Position numbers and translations under genes: made by a program. A stretch of 64,000 nucleotides of DNA, from positions 1-64,000 of the forward strand of contig CALBMX010000108.1 in the NCBI GenBank assembly GCA_937896235.1, read 5' to 3'. This stretch comes from an uncultured bacterium (GTDB lineage: Bacteria > Planctomycetota > UBA1135 > GCA-002686595). This document shows, one piece after another, positions 16,708 to 25,945 of the stretch (positions within the stretch are counted from its first letter, which is position 1; each line of letters begins with the position of its first letter). Under the pieces are notes generated by a model that saw nothing but the letters and a program-made list of their open reading frames with translations, had not been told where the DNA came from and made no database searches.

Positions 16708-18350
16708 TGGGCCTTCTTGATCCCGATGCATCCGGCGTGATTACGGGGCTCTGCCTGTTTTTAGCGGGGCACTTCATGCTGCGTTTTTCCGTGCGCGGAT
16801 CGGAGCTCCGTGGTGATGCGCGCGTGCGCGGACCTTTAGAGTGGAGCGTGACAGCGCTGATGGTCGGCGCAGCGATTTTACCCGCTCTTGTGATTGCACT
16901 GACCTGGCTCTTCGGTCCGCTGAGTGTTCTGGCAGGGCGCCTTCTTGTGTTCGCGCCCGCAGTCCTTGGGCTAGCTCTTCTTCTCTGGCCTGGACTTCTG
17001 GGAAGCGCTCCCACCCCAGGGCGTTTGGGCTCCGGTGATGTGGTGTATCGATTCCGTGGGGAAGCTCCCAAGTCGGCGCTGGAGCTTGCGGGGTTTGCCC
17101 TGCTTGGAGTTGCCACCCTAGCGATTCTGTTTGCAGCCTTCTCTTCACCGGTCCACGCCTTTGATCCGGTGTTTCACTTCGCTTACAAGGGCAAGATCCT
17201 TTTTACAGAGGGCTTCTCGGCAGAGGCTTGGAGCGATCTAACGGGCCCCGTTGGCAGGGTGATGACCCATCCGACCTATCCGCCCGGAGTGCCTGCACTT
17301 GAGGTGCTTGCGAGCTACCCCCTTGGCGAATTCAGTGCGACTGCAGGCCGTGGCTTGATGGCGCTTTTTGTACTAGCGCCCGCAGCGTGGCTGTTCGCCG
17401 CCATGCGCTCGGTGACTTTTCGAAGCGGCGCGTCGGGGCGCGTAGCGGGGCTACTCGCAGCCCTATTGTGGGTGACCCTTCCGATCCTTTTCTACATTCG
17501 CCTGCCACACGCCGCTGGCGGATTCGACGCGGTTTGGGGGCTTGTTTTTGGTCCGGGGGACTCCGCGGGTGTCGTCGGTTCTCCTTGGCGAGCGACGGAT
17601 GGTCCGAGCTTGGATGGGGGTGGAGACCTTCCACTCGCCGGATTTGTGTTTGGGGCTCTCTTGCATCTCTGGCGGCTCCTACCCGGCACAAGAGGCGAGG
17701 GAGATCGAGCCGACATTTTTGTCGCCGGCGCCCTTCTTGGCGCAGCGGTGCTCGCCAAAAACGAGGGACTGGCGCTCTTCGCCGTCCTGGTTATCGCAGT
17801 AGGCCTTGTGGTTTGTGCGAGGCGCATCGCAGGACTTTCCAGCAGCATCTGGCGCGAGCTCGCGCCACTTGGACTCGCCTCGGCCTTCGCCATCCTCATG
17901 ATCTCACCTTGGTTTGTAATCAAGGCGGGTATTCCCACGATCGACGAGTCCTATTTCGACCTTGTGCAGCCGGCGCACCTCGTCAGCGCTGTCTTCACCG
18001 AGCGACCGAATGGCGAGCTTTCGATAACGATTGTTAGCAGGGAGTTCCTCAAGACCTTTTTGGATCCGCTGCACTGGAACATGATCTGGGTCCTGTTCGC
18101 TGGTTACTTGCTCCACAGCCTACGCCGCCCCGTTCAGCTGCTCGGATCGGACGCCGTCCTGCCGCTATTATTCGTGGTTGGTGGCCTGCTAGCATTCTTC
18201 TTGATCCTAGCAGTGACCCCCTGGCCACTCGGTCAGCTGTTTACAACGGGAATCCCCGACAGGCTCTTCTTACAGCTTGCTCCCACCGCGATTTTTGCGA
18301 CCGTTCTCATCGCCTGGCCAAAGGGAAGGGAAGGGGGAGGGGGAGAATGA
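16707..18350 (+). CDS. Polytopic GT-C-like membrane protein of the duplicated cassette (copy A)
   Basis: The 547-residue protein starts with GTG overlapping the previous stop (TAGTG) and has roughly 10-12 hydrophobic segments. After the third or fourth segment comes a conserved extracytoplasmic loop 'FDPVFHFAYKGKILF' and then 'HPTYPPGVPALE'. An acidic residue in the first large loop is what GT-C glycosyltransferases use for catalysis. Together with 'KNEGLALFAVLVIAVG' this suggests a lipid-linked-sugar-dependent transferase, though I cannot name the family. It is homologous along its whole length to the 545-residue protein at 30224..31861. The operon continues directly into an O-antigen-ligase-like gene through an ATGA overlap. 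Confidence 0.82.
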   Translation: MGLLDPDASGVITGLCLFLAGHFMLRFSVRGSELRGDARVRGPLEWSVTALMVGAAILPALVIALTWLFGPLSVLAGRLLVFAPAVLGLALLLWPGLLGSAPTPGRLGSGDVVYRFRGEAPKSALELAGFALLGVATLAILFAAFSSPVHAFDPVFHFAYKGKILFTEGFSAEAWSDLTGPVGRVMTHPTYPPGVPALEVLASYPLGEFSATAGRGLMALFVLAPAAWLFAAMRSVTFRSGASGRVAGLLAALLWVTLPILFYIRLPHAAGGFDAVWGLVFGPGDSAGVVGSPWRATDGPSLDGGGDLPLAGFVFGALLHLWRLLPGTRGEGDRADIFVAGALLGAAVLAKNEGLALFAVLVIAVGLVVCARRIAGLSSSIWRELAPLGLASAFAILMISPWFVIKAGIPTIDESYFDLVQPAHLVSAVFTERPNGELSITIVSREFLKTFLDPLHWNMIWVLFAGYLLHSLRRPVQLLGSDAVLPLLFVVGGLLAFFLILAVTPWPLGQLFTTGIPDRLFLQLAPTAIFATVLIAWPKGREGGGGE

Positions 18351-21300
18351 CAGGCGCTCAAGTGAAGGCTCAGACAACGGCTCTAGAGTTCGTTTTCCTG
18401 CTCGCCTCCGGGGCCATCGCGCTGCTTTGGGGAACCTTTGCTGTCGAGGCCTGGACGCGTACGGGCTTCTCTCCCGGGGCCCGCGACGCTGGCGACTTTT
18501 GGCCTACATGGATCTTTGGACAGCTCGGCCTCACCCTTCTGTTCTCGTTCAAACATTCACAACGAGGGGGGGCCAAAGGCGCTCCCCTGATAAGCGGCTT
18601 CGAGCGTTTTTCGGGGTTGGTGCTAGCCCTGATTGCTTGGGCACTCTCCGTTGAATTCGCGACGACGATTGCGGCCGTACCCAGCGCACAAGACTTTGGC
18701 GGGGGGCCCGTCTTGCGGCCCTTTGCTCTGCTCCTTGGACTGGGTTTAGGCTGGTATGCGTTTGGCGGGCCTACCCCTCCGGGGGGGAAGTTCCGGCCAT
18801 TTGTGTTTGAACATACTCTGGCGGAGCGGAGCCTTGTGCTCTTCACGATTTTTTGCACTGCAAACGGCAAGCTCTTTATGGGGGCCGGTGGCGACAGCTT
18901 CTCTCTGATTTTGGTGGCGGGTTTGGTGACCGCCGTCTTACTTGGTCGGGGGAGAAGCCTGCGAGAGATCGGCTCGTCCCTGGTCGCTCCGCTGGGGATC
19001 CCAACCCTTCTCGCCATCTTTGTCTTGCCCGCTTGGTGGTGGATTGCCGCAGCCAATGCAGCTGCCCCCGACAATGAGATCGCGCTTGCATGGCGCCTGC
19101 TGGTTCCTGCCAGCGTCTCTTTTTTCGCGATGGCGAGCCTCTCCAAAGATGGAATTCGTCGCGTATTTTGCGGTTTGGTCTTCGGGTTCTCCTGCGCCCT
19201 TCTGGCAGGACTTCTCGGTGTGCTCGAAGCTCTAGAGTTTTGCTCGCTGGAGGACGTCCTCCACTCCAGGCTTCGCATCCTCGGCCTGCACCCGAACCTG
19301 GGTGCAGCCCTGCTCGCCATCGGATTGCCCATTACGATCGGGTGGATACTTGCCCCCCAGTCCGTGTCCACGAAGCGCCGAGTGCTCGGCAGCTTCCTTG
19401 TCGCACTTAGCTCGATCGCGCTCTACCTGACGGCCTCACGGGCAGGTGGTCTGGGGGCGATTGTAGGTCTCGTCGCACTTTGGGCCTTTGCGCTAACGGG
19501 CCTGCCAAGGCGCTTGAACGCGAAACTTCTCCTCTCGCTAACTGCGATTGGAGCCGCTGCATTCCTCCTGTTCTTGACTCCTCTCGGAGATGGCATTCGG
19601 GCATCACTCGATGCAAAGGCGCAAACACAATCCGCGATTGGCCAGCGTTGGCACATTTGGAAGATGGCGGGTGACGCCGCGCTGGATCATCCTGTGACGG
19701 GCATCGGCCCCGTTGGTTTCTCCGGTCATGCTCAATACGCCGAGCCCTCGTACTACGACGGCACGTCGCAAACGCTTCATACCCACAACATCTTTCTCGC
19801 AGCCGTTTCGGGTGCAGGCTTTCCGGGGTTGGTCCTCTTTATTGCCTGGCTCATCGCATTTTTCGGCCTCGGTTTTCGGTCTATTTTGACAGAGGGCAGA
19901 GGGCATCCGCTGTTGGCATCTGTTGTTGCTGCCGCCTTCGGATTGTTTGTGTGCAACCTATTCGACCTAGGCCAGACGCAGCTGACCTTCCTTCCTCTGT
20001 TTTACTGGATTGCATTGGCACTCTTCGGCGCTCAAGCACGACTCTTTGGACCACCGGTTGCCGCTAAATTACCTGTCACTTCCTTGGCCATGCCCTTGAT
20101 CTCTATTCTTGCGCTTTGGCCTACGGCGATCAGTGCTTTGGCCGGCAACTACCTTGTCGAGGGTGCGTCCCAAAGGATGAGCGAGGGAGATGTACAGGGT
20201 TCGATCGCAAGATTGGAAGCGGCTCTACTGCCAGGCTTCTCAACTGCGCGCTCTGAAACACGCGCGCTGCTAGCTCGCCAATATGGGCGGCAGGGGCAGG
20301 TCCGGATGCAGCTGGCAACTCTGAAGGCCGGTGTCGAAGAGTCGAGCTACAACGCGCAAACCAGAAGGCTGTATGCCGAGGCGCTTTTAGCAGCCGGTCA
20401 GTTTGAGGCCGGGGCAGTGGTTGCCCAGCGCGCCTTTGAGCTCGACCCGCGCGGAGCCTTTCTTGGCCAGACGCGTATGCTGCAAGCGTGGGCCGCGTTC
20501 GAGCTCGGGGACGTTGTCGCAGGCTCTGCTCACCTAGTGGAAGGGTTTGCGAGTGAGGCCAGTCCTCCCAAGGGAATGCGCTATACGCGCTCCCCGCAGG
20601 ATGATTCGGTGACGTTCCAAACGAAGGATCATGTGGACGTCTCGCTTGCTGAGATCCTTGCGCAGCTAGGCGAGAACCTAGTCGCTCTTGCCAGCAGAGA
20701 CGAGGTCCGAGCACGCAGGGAGCTAACGGGGTTGATTGAAGGCTACCGCTTCAACCACGCTCCGGCCTTGGCCGCACCCTGGATCCGTCGCGTCATTGAT
20801 GGCTCGAAGAATCCCATCCGCGCAACCTACTACCAAGAGATCGAAGTGCTTCTTAGCGCGGGGCTCGAAGGCGAAGCTCGGGCTGTTTGGGAGGGGATGG
20901 ACCTCGGCGAAGACACCAATCTTTCGGACGTTTTTACGGACCTGTTCGCCGCGGAAAAACAGGTCGCCGATCGGCAACTCAACGTAAGCGGTCTGGACAT
21001 CTTTTTTGTTGCTGGGCAGCTGATTGAGCTCCGCTTGGACTGGGCAGCTCGCCTCTCGCTGGAGGGTAAGCGCAGCAAAGCCGTTCATGAGATCGAGCGT
21101 GCAATCTACGATTCGAGTAGTGACACGAGGCGAACGAAGCTCGCCTTTGATTTTTTGGTTAGGGGTATCGGGACCAAAGAGCAGCGGATCGAGGATTGTG
21201 TCAGGTTCTTATATTTTTCATCCCTTACTCGGAAGGGGTCGATGGATGAGGAGCGCTTCCTCGTCGTCTTCTCTCTCCTGTCTGCCACCTTTGAAGGTGA

Positions 21301-21430
21301 TCTGTCCGCACTCCACTCCGCAGTTGTAGCGGCGCTAGGAGAGTCCGGTGGCTTGGGTTTGGCGGGCGAAAACTTCCTGGCGATCAGCACCAAAATGAGT
21401 GCCTTGCGCGGCCCATCGAGGGGGCAGTGA
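18347..21430 (+). CDS. O-antigen ligase/polymerase-like protein (Wzy_C) with C-terminal TPR region
   Basis: The 1027-residue protein has about 600 N-terminal residues of membrane helices. The Wzy_C ligase signature includes 'SRAGGLGAIVGLVALW', 'DHPVTGIGPVGF' and the conserved His in 'QTLHTHNIFLAAVSGAGFPG'. WaaL/PglL-type enzymes transfer a lipid-linked glycan to lipid A-core or to proteins on the periplasmic side. The C-terminal ~400 residues are a TPR-like helical domain ('NAQTRRLYAEALLAAGQFEA'), probably periplasmic, a fusion often seen in this family. It overlaps the preceding gene by ATGA and is followed one base later by a second sulfatase-fold gene. A second ligase-like protein lies at 37324..39519. 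Confidence 0.88.
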   Translation: MTGAQVKAQTTALEFVFLLASGAIALLWGTFAVEAWTRTGFSPGARDAGDFWPTWIFGQLGLTLLFSFKHSQRGGAKGAPLISGFERFSGLVLALIAWALSVEFATTIAAVPSAQDFGGGPVLRPFALLLGLGLGWYAFGGPTPPGGKFRPFVFEHTLAERSLVLFTIFCTANGKLFMGAGGDSFSLILVAGLVTAVLLGRGRSLREIGSSLVAPLGIPTLLAIFVLPAWWWIAAANAAAPDNEIALAWRLLVPASVSFFAMASLSKDGIRRVFCGLVFGFSCALLAGLLGVLEALEFCSLEDVLHSRLRILGLHPNLGAALLAIGLPITIGWILAPQSVSTKRRVLGSFLVALSSIALYLTASRAGGLGAIVGLVALWAFALTGLPRRLNAKLLLSLTAIGAAAFLLFLTPLGDGIRASLDAKAQTQSAIGQRWHIWKMAGDAALDHPVTGIGPVGFSGHAQYAEPSYYDGTSQTLHTHNIFLAAVSGAGFPGLVLFIAWLIAFFGLGFRSILTEGRGHPLLASVVAAAFGLFVCNLFDLGQTQLTFLPLFYWIALALFGAQARLFGPPVAAKLPVTSLAMPLISILALWPTAISALAGNYLVEGASQRMSEGDVQGSIARLEAALLPGFSTARSETRALLARQYGRQGQVRMQLATLKAGVEESSYNAQTRRLYAEALLAAGQFEAGAVVAQRAFELDPRGAFLGQTRMLQAWAAFELGDVVAGSAHLVEGFASEASPPKGMRYTRSPQDDSVTFQTKDHVDVSLAEILAQLGENLVALASRDEVRARRELTGLIEGYRFNHAPALAAPWIRRVIDGSKNPIRATYYQEIEVLLSAGLEGEARAVWEGMDLGEDTNLSDVFTDLFAAEKQVADRQLNVSGLDIFFVAGQLIELRLDWAARLSLEGKRSKAVHEIERAIYDSSSDTRRTKLAFDFLVRGIGTKEQRIEDCVRFLYFSSLTRKGSMDEERFLVVFSLLSATFEGDLSALHSAVVAALGESGGLGLAGENFLAISTKMSALRGPSRGQ

Positions 21431-21431
21431 T

Positions 21432-22880
21432 ATGTTCAGAATCCGACTGACTCCGAACGGGATCCTATGCAGCGTCTTCGGTGCCCTGGTGCTCAGTTGC
21501 GGGTCTTCCCAAGGTGACGCCAAGCTAAGCACGCAGCCGAACTTACTGTTTGTGGTCTTTGACACGACACGCGCGGATCACCTGACACCCTATGGGTACG
21601 AGCGTGAGACGGCACCGCACGTGGCCGCCCTCGCCAAGCGCGGGGCTGTGTTTGAGGCAGCCCGCAGTGTCTCTACACTCACGCCAGTTTCGGCCGCGAG
21701 CTTCCTAACTGGGATGCAGCCTCTTTCAACCGGAGTCCGCAGCTTGTTTCTCTTTCGGCAGCAAGCTCTCAACCAAGGGGTGACCACTTTGGCGGAGCGA
21801 CTCCGAGAGAGTGGGTATGCGACCGGTGCCTTCGTAAGTGCGGCACCGATGGGCGCGAGGTACGGATTAGATCGCGGCTTCGACGTGTATGACGACGATG
21901 TGAAGGAGGGCGCGAAGAAGCTTCAAAAGATCAAAGTTGGCAATGCTTACCAGCGACGAGCGGATAAAACAACGGATGCCGCGCTGGCGTGGCTGGGATC
22001 ATTGGACCAGGACAAAGACCCGTTTGCTCTGCTCGTTCACTACTTTGATGCACATGATCCGGCAAGGGTCCCGCCCCTTGAGTTTCTAAAGTCACGAGTG
22101 ACTTTCGAGCTCCCCGCTGACCTCGATGAGCGGGGACACTTAGCCGAGCTTTTTGATGGTGCAGAGCCCGGACGCGGCGGCGCAAGACAGTCGGATTTGA
22201 TCGAGCTGTACGACGCTGAGCTCGAGTATATGGACCAACAGTTGGGGCGTATTCTCGATGAGCTCCGTGCTAGTCACGAGCTGGAGAATACCTTGATCGT
22301 TTTCTTGGCTGACCACGGGGAGAGCCTTGGCGAGCATGATTTTTGGACACATGGATTGCTGTGGGATGAGCAGCTACACGTTCCGCTGATCCTTGCTGGG
22401 CCGGGCGTGCCTAAAGGGATCTCCGTTCCCCAAACGGTCTCGCTGGTTGACCTCGTGCCCACGCTGACGGTGCGCGGTGGGCTGATGGGGATGACTCTTC
22501 GCGAGGGGGAGCAGCTCGACGGCCACTCTTTTGGCGCGCTGCTCTCCCTGGCAGGCCAAGGGGAGGCCTTCGAGCAGCGCCCCGTGGTCTCGGAAGTCCA
22601 CAACTCGCCCGAGGATCGAACGGGGCGTCCGGCCGCTCTGTTTGCTGTCACCGCGATGCCTTGGAAGCTCATCGTGGAGCCGGGCGCGCGGGCCCAATTG
22701 TTTCATCTCGGCGAGGATCCAGGGGAGCTTGTCGACCTGTATACAGAGGCGCATCCTGCGGGACGCGCGCTTGCTGCTGTGCTGCTGGCCTCGGGATGTA
22801 CGGAGGCGGCAGACTTGCCGTCTCTCGAAGACTTGACCGAGGAAGAGCGCACGATGCTCGGCGATTTAGGCTACTTCTAG
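21432..22880 (+). CDS. Second sulfatase-fold lipoprotein of the envelope operon
   Basis: Translation starts at the ATG at 21432, one base after the upstream stop, giving a lipoprotein signal with lipobox LVLSC. The track start at 21399 overlaps the ligase gene and adds a non-signal leader. The alkaline-phosphatase-superfamily core shows Asp44 in 'LLFVVFDTTRADH' and 'FLADHGESLGEHDFWTHG'. The nucleophile region reads 'STLTPVSAASFLTG', again with threonine and without the C/S-x-P-x-R sulfatase motif. It is only distantly related to the sulfatase-fold proteins at 14633 and 32520. Substrate is unknown; the operon context suggests modification of a surface glycan. Its stop shares the bases CTAG with the stop of the convergent DUF3604 gene. 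Confidence 0.87.
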   Translation: MFRIRLTPNGILCSVFGALVLSCGSSQGDAKLSTQPNLLFVVFDTTRADHLTPYGYERETAPHVAALAKRGAVFEAARSVSTLTPVSAASFLTGMQPLSTGVRSLFLFRQQALNQGVTTLAERLRESGYATGAFVSAAPMGARYGLDRGFDVYDDDVKEGAKKLQKIKVGNAYQRRADKTTDAALAWLGSLDQDKDPFALLVHYFDAHDPARVPPLEFLKSRVTFELPADLDERGHLAELFDGAEPGRGGARQSDLIELYDAELEYMDQQLGRILDELRASHELENTLIVFLADHGESLGEHDFWTHGLLWDEQLHVPLILAGPGVPKGISVPQTVSLVDLVPTLTVRGGLMGMTLREGEQLDGHSFGALLSLAGQGEAFEQRPVVSEVHNSPEDRTGRPAALFAVTAMPWKLIVEPGARAQLFHLGEDPGELVDLYTEAHPAGRALAAVLLASGCTEAADLPSLEDLTEEERTMLGDLGYF

Positions 22881-25783
22881 CGCCCGTCTGGCTTAGCTCC
22901 ACGCCTCATGCTACTCCACGCCATGTTGCCATCGCGCCATACAGCACGCGCGTAATAGACCGCGTCCGAGTCTCCTTCGGGCACGTCGAAGGTTGACTCA
23001 AAGAGCCCCTCGTCGAGGGTTGGAGAGGGGGAGCCAAACGTTAGTCTCGTGACGTCCACTAGGGGGCGGCTGGGGGTGGATTCGAGCGGAATGCGCAGGC
23101 TCTGTCCGGTGATGGCAAGATCCGAGTTCCAACTTACGCCGTTGTCGCGGTAGATGAAATCGAGGAGCGAACCCGAGGGAGCGTGGATGTCGAGCGTAAG
23201 CTCAGCATCGGCACGAACGCCGGGTTGGATTGTCACCTTGATGGTATGGGGATTGATGGATTTATAGGCGAGGCCATTGCCAAGGCTTCGGCGCAGCTGA
23301 ATCTGGCTAAAACGGATGGGGTCTTGTTCGTCAGGTTCACCTAAGTTTCTTGCGCGAATGATGAGCTCGTTCTCCGTGCGATTCCAAAGGTGCAAGTTGA
23401 CCATCACCCTAGAGTCTGCGCTCTTGGCGTCGTCTGCTGGATGGCCCTTTGCATCGAGGCGGGCGACAAGCTCACCGTTCCTCACGAGCTCGATGTAGGC
23501 GAGCTCTCGCGCACTTGCCAGGACCTTGAGCACAGAGGCTCCATTCTCCAGATGGACCCGTTTAGGGCCACTCTGGTGGCCAGGGCGGGGCCCCGTGGTG
23601 GCGACCGTCCGGGCATCACCCAGCGCCGCAAACACCTTCTTCCTTGTAGGGAAATGGACTCCAAAAGTCTGGGCCGGTAAGTACACCCCGGCATATCCGT
23701 TGGACGATGAGCTATGGTCCGCGGAGGAGATCAATCCGGGCAACTTCGCATGCGGAGTGAGGGCCAGGACTTCAGGGAGGCGGCTTACGCGTCCAGCTTG
23801 AGCGCCGATGTCGAGCGCTGCATGCGGCAGATTCGCGGCCTCGTAGCTCCCGCGCCGACCCTGGTGAATCTCCACCAATCGATGGCGCTCTGGATCGAAT
23901 GCCTCCCACGAAAATGCGTTGTCCGACAGGCTGGACATGTGGGGGATCGAGATGACTTCATCTTGTGGGAATACACCTGGTAGCGCGGTTCGCGAAGCGT
24001 CGATCGCCAGCTTGCCCGTGGGCCAGATTAGGTTCTGGTGGCCTTCTTTGGGCACGGCTCGCTCGAGGCCTGGAAACACAACTAGGCTGCCTTCCGCATT
24101 CCAGCGATCGGCATCACGACGGCTACGCCACCACGCGGCGGGGGTTAGGTGCTGGTAGTGATCCGTAATGGCAAGGAAGTCGAGCGCGCCGGGACCCCGG
24201 GCGTAGCGAACAGCGTCGAGAAAGGTCCCATCTTGACCACCTGCACAGCGCGACTGATGAGTGTGCCTGTGCAGGTCTCCCCAAAAGATGTCGTCGGGTC
24301 GAGCGCTCCAAGTGAGGCCCATTGGTCCCGCCGATTGAGTCGTCAGAACCGGGGTTGGCGGCCCATCTTGGACCAACGGGAAGCCACGCGAGTTTGCTGT
24401 GGAGCTCGCGATCGAGGAAATGCCGATCCTCCACAAACCCTCAATCGTGCTCGAAAACGACCAGCTTGACTCAAATGAGCTGCTGCGTGTGTCCGTAGCG
24501 AAGACAAACCGAGTCCCCGTCTCGGAGCCAGAGTCTGCGATCAAAACGGCGTCGTTGTAATTGTCGCCATCGCTCTCGGGTACCTCAAAGTCGAAGCCCT
24601 CTCCGTCTTCCCCAAAGGTCGTTATTCGAGTTCGCCAGTTGGCATAGAACGAGTTTCTCGCTGCGTTCCGAGCTTGGTAGTCCGTGTTCGGAACACGCCT
24701 AGAGAGAACAAGTCCGGACGCGCCGATGGCGACCTGGGGGAAGTCGCCACGCTGCATAGAGGTTACCTCTGCGGGTAGTTCCGCATGGGCGACTCGGACG
24801 TTGTTTTCGGAAGGAGTCACCATTGCCAATCGAGTACTTCTTCGAGAGCGAAGGGAGTCGAACTCTCCGAACTGCGGAGCCTCTTCGTAGGCGACCCAAA
24901 CTGCACCCGTTGGTTGCCATGGATCCGCGGCTAGGGATGGGTGCCCCTGGTAGTTTGGTCCCGTTGCGACAAGGGTCTCTCTGAGAGCGCCCCCCCGGGA
25001 ATCCACAGCGAGATAAACAACATCAAATCCATTCGGACTGCCCGCGGTAAAACGGTCAAACACAACATGGATGGTTGGATTTGAGTCTGGCCCCGTGGCG
25101 ACGATCTGCGGGCACCAATCATCACTTTCGTTGTTGGTCAGTGGAAGCGGAGGCGACCATGTGTCGGCGCCGGGCACGAACCGCGAGAGAAAAATATCAT
25201 AGTCATAGAGGTCGCTCTCGCCGATCGCCTGCCAGACCAGGGCAGCGCCGCCATTCGGCAGGCTCGTCAGGCGGGGAAGCCTTGCGGACGAGTTCGATGG
25301 TGGTGGCGAGGTGCGGTGCGCCTCTAGTTTTCCGGCCGCTGTCAGCTGTGCGGTTGCACATTGCAGGCTCGGGATGCCGTCTTCGACCGACTCCCAAACA
25401 ATCAATACACCCCCTTCAAATGTTGCCAGAGTTGGGGCAGCTAAAGAGCCCCCCGTCGTAATGACGAGCTTCTTTCGATTCCCAGTCGAATCGAGGTGGT
25501 GCAGAACCAAGTCAACGCTGCGGACTTCATCGTTCTTGGCTCCCTCGCTCGATAGGAAAGCGCTCCAGAGTCCGCCGGCATCAGCGGCCGTTGCGGTGAC
25601 CTCTCTAGCAAACGGGCGAGCGGAACCAATCCAGAGAGGCTCGGCCGACTTTGGACTTTCCGCCGAGCTGGGCCTCAGAGCCACTCCGGGAGCTTGCGAC
25701 TCCCCACATGCGCTGGTTAGAGACCCAACGAGGCAAGCCAATAAAAGCACTGCAGAGCTGCCGGAGGATGGGGGAGGCGTCAT
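22877..25783 (-). CDS. DUF3604 (PHP-like) lipoprotein
   Basis: The protein is nearly 970 residues from the ATG at 25783; the track start at 25798 is a TTG five codons earlier. Its lipoprotein signal ends in the lipobox LTSAC. The first ~450 residues look like beta-propeller or Asp-box type repeats. The second half is DUF3604, related to PHP metal-dependent phosphoesterases, with 'FWGDLHRHTHQSRCAGG', 'DFLAITDHYQH' and a later conserved His in 'ISSADHSSSSNGYAG'. DUF3604 proteins are common in marine bacteria and often near sulfatases; their reaction is not established. Some 160 bp of non-coding sequence separate its start from the divergent selenoprotein gene. Confidence 0.88.
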   Translation of the reverse strand: MTPPPSSGSSAVLLLACLVGSLTSACGESQAPGVALRPSSAESPKSAEPLWIGSARPFAREVTATAADAGGLWSAFLSSEGAKNDEVRSVDLVLHHLDSTGNRKKLVITTGGSLAAPTLATFEGGVLIVWESVEDGIPSLQCATAQLTAAGKLEAHRTSPPPSNSSARLPRLTSLPNGGAALVWQAIGESDLYDYDIFLSRFVPGADTWSPPLPLTNNESDDWCPQIVATGPDSNPTIHVVFDRFTAGSPNGFDVVYLAVDSRGGALRETLVATGPNYQGHPSLAADPWQPTGAVWVAYEEAPQFGEFDSLRSRRSTRLAMVTPSENNVRVAHAELPAEVTSMQRGDFPQVAIGASGLVLSRRVPNTDYQARNAARNSFYANWRTRITTFGEDGEGFDFEVPESDGDNYNDAVLIADSGSETGTRFVFATDTRSSSFESSWSFSSTIEGLWRIGISSIASSTANSRGFPLVQDGPPTPVLTTQSAGPMGLTWSARPDDIFWGDLHRHTHQSRCAGGQDGTFLDAVRYARGPGALDFLAITDHYQHLTPAAWWRSRRDADRWNAEGSLVVFPGLERAVPKEGHQNLIWPTGKLAIDASRTALPGVFPQDEVISIPHMSSLSDNAFSWEAFDPERHRLVEIHQGRRGSYEAANLPHAALDIGAQAGRVSRLPEVLALTPHAKLPGLISSADHSSSSNGYAGVYLPAQTFGVHFPTRKKVFAALGDARTVATTGPRPGHQSGPKRVHLENGASVLKVLASARELAYIELVRNGELVARLDAKGHPADDAKSADSRVMVNLHLWNRTENELIIRARNLGEPDEQDPIRFSQIQLRRSLGNGLAYKSINPHTIKVTIQPGVRADAELTLDIHAPSGSLLDFIYRDNGVSWNSDLAITGQSLRIPLESTPSRPLVDVTRLTFGSPSPTLDEGLFESTFDVPEGDSDAVYYARAVWRDGNMAWSSMRRGAKPDGR

Positions 25784-25945
25784 TTGGGGCACATTCAAGT
25801 TTAGGGTTTGTATCAGTAGGCCAGAGATAGCGCCGAATACACACTACACACTACGGAAGCGTCTTGCCTAGTGCCGATCCTGGGGCGAAGTGTTAGCCTC
25901 GTGCTTCGTTCAACTCTCACCCTGTACTTCAACCCCGATCACACC

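Noticed and set aside
18370-19371. 333-residue minus-strand ORF opposite the O-antigen ligase gene
   Set aside because: Basic, Ala/Pro/Ser-rich composition without family resemblance; it is a shadow of the high-G+C ligase gene.
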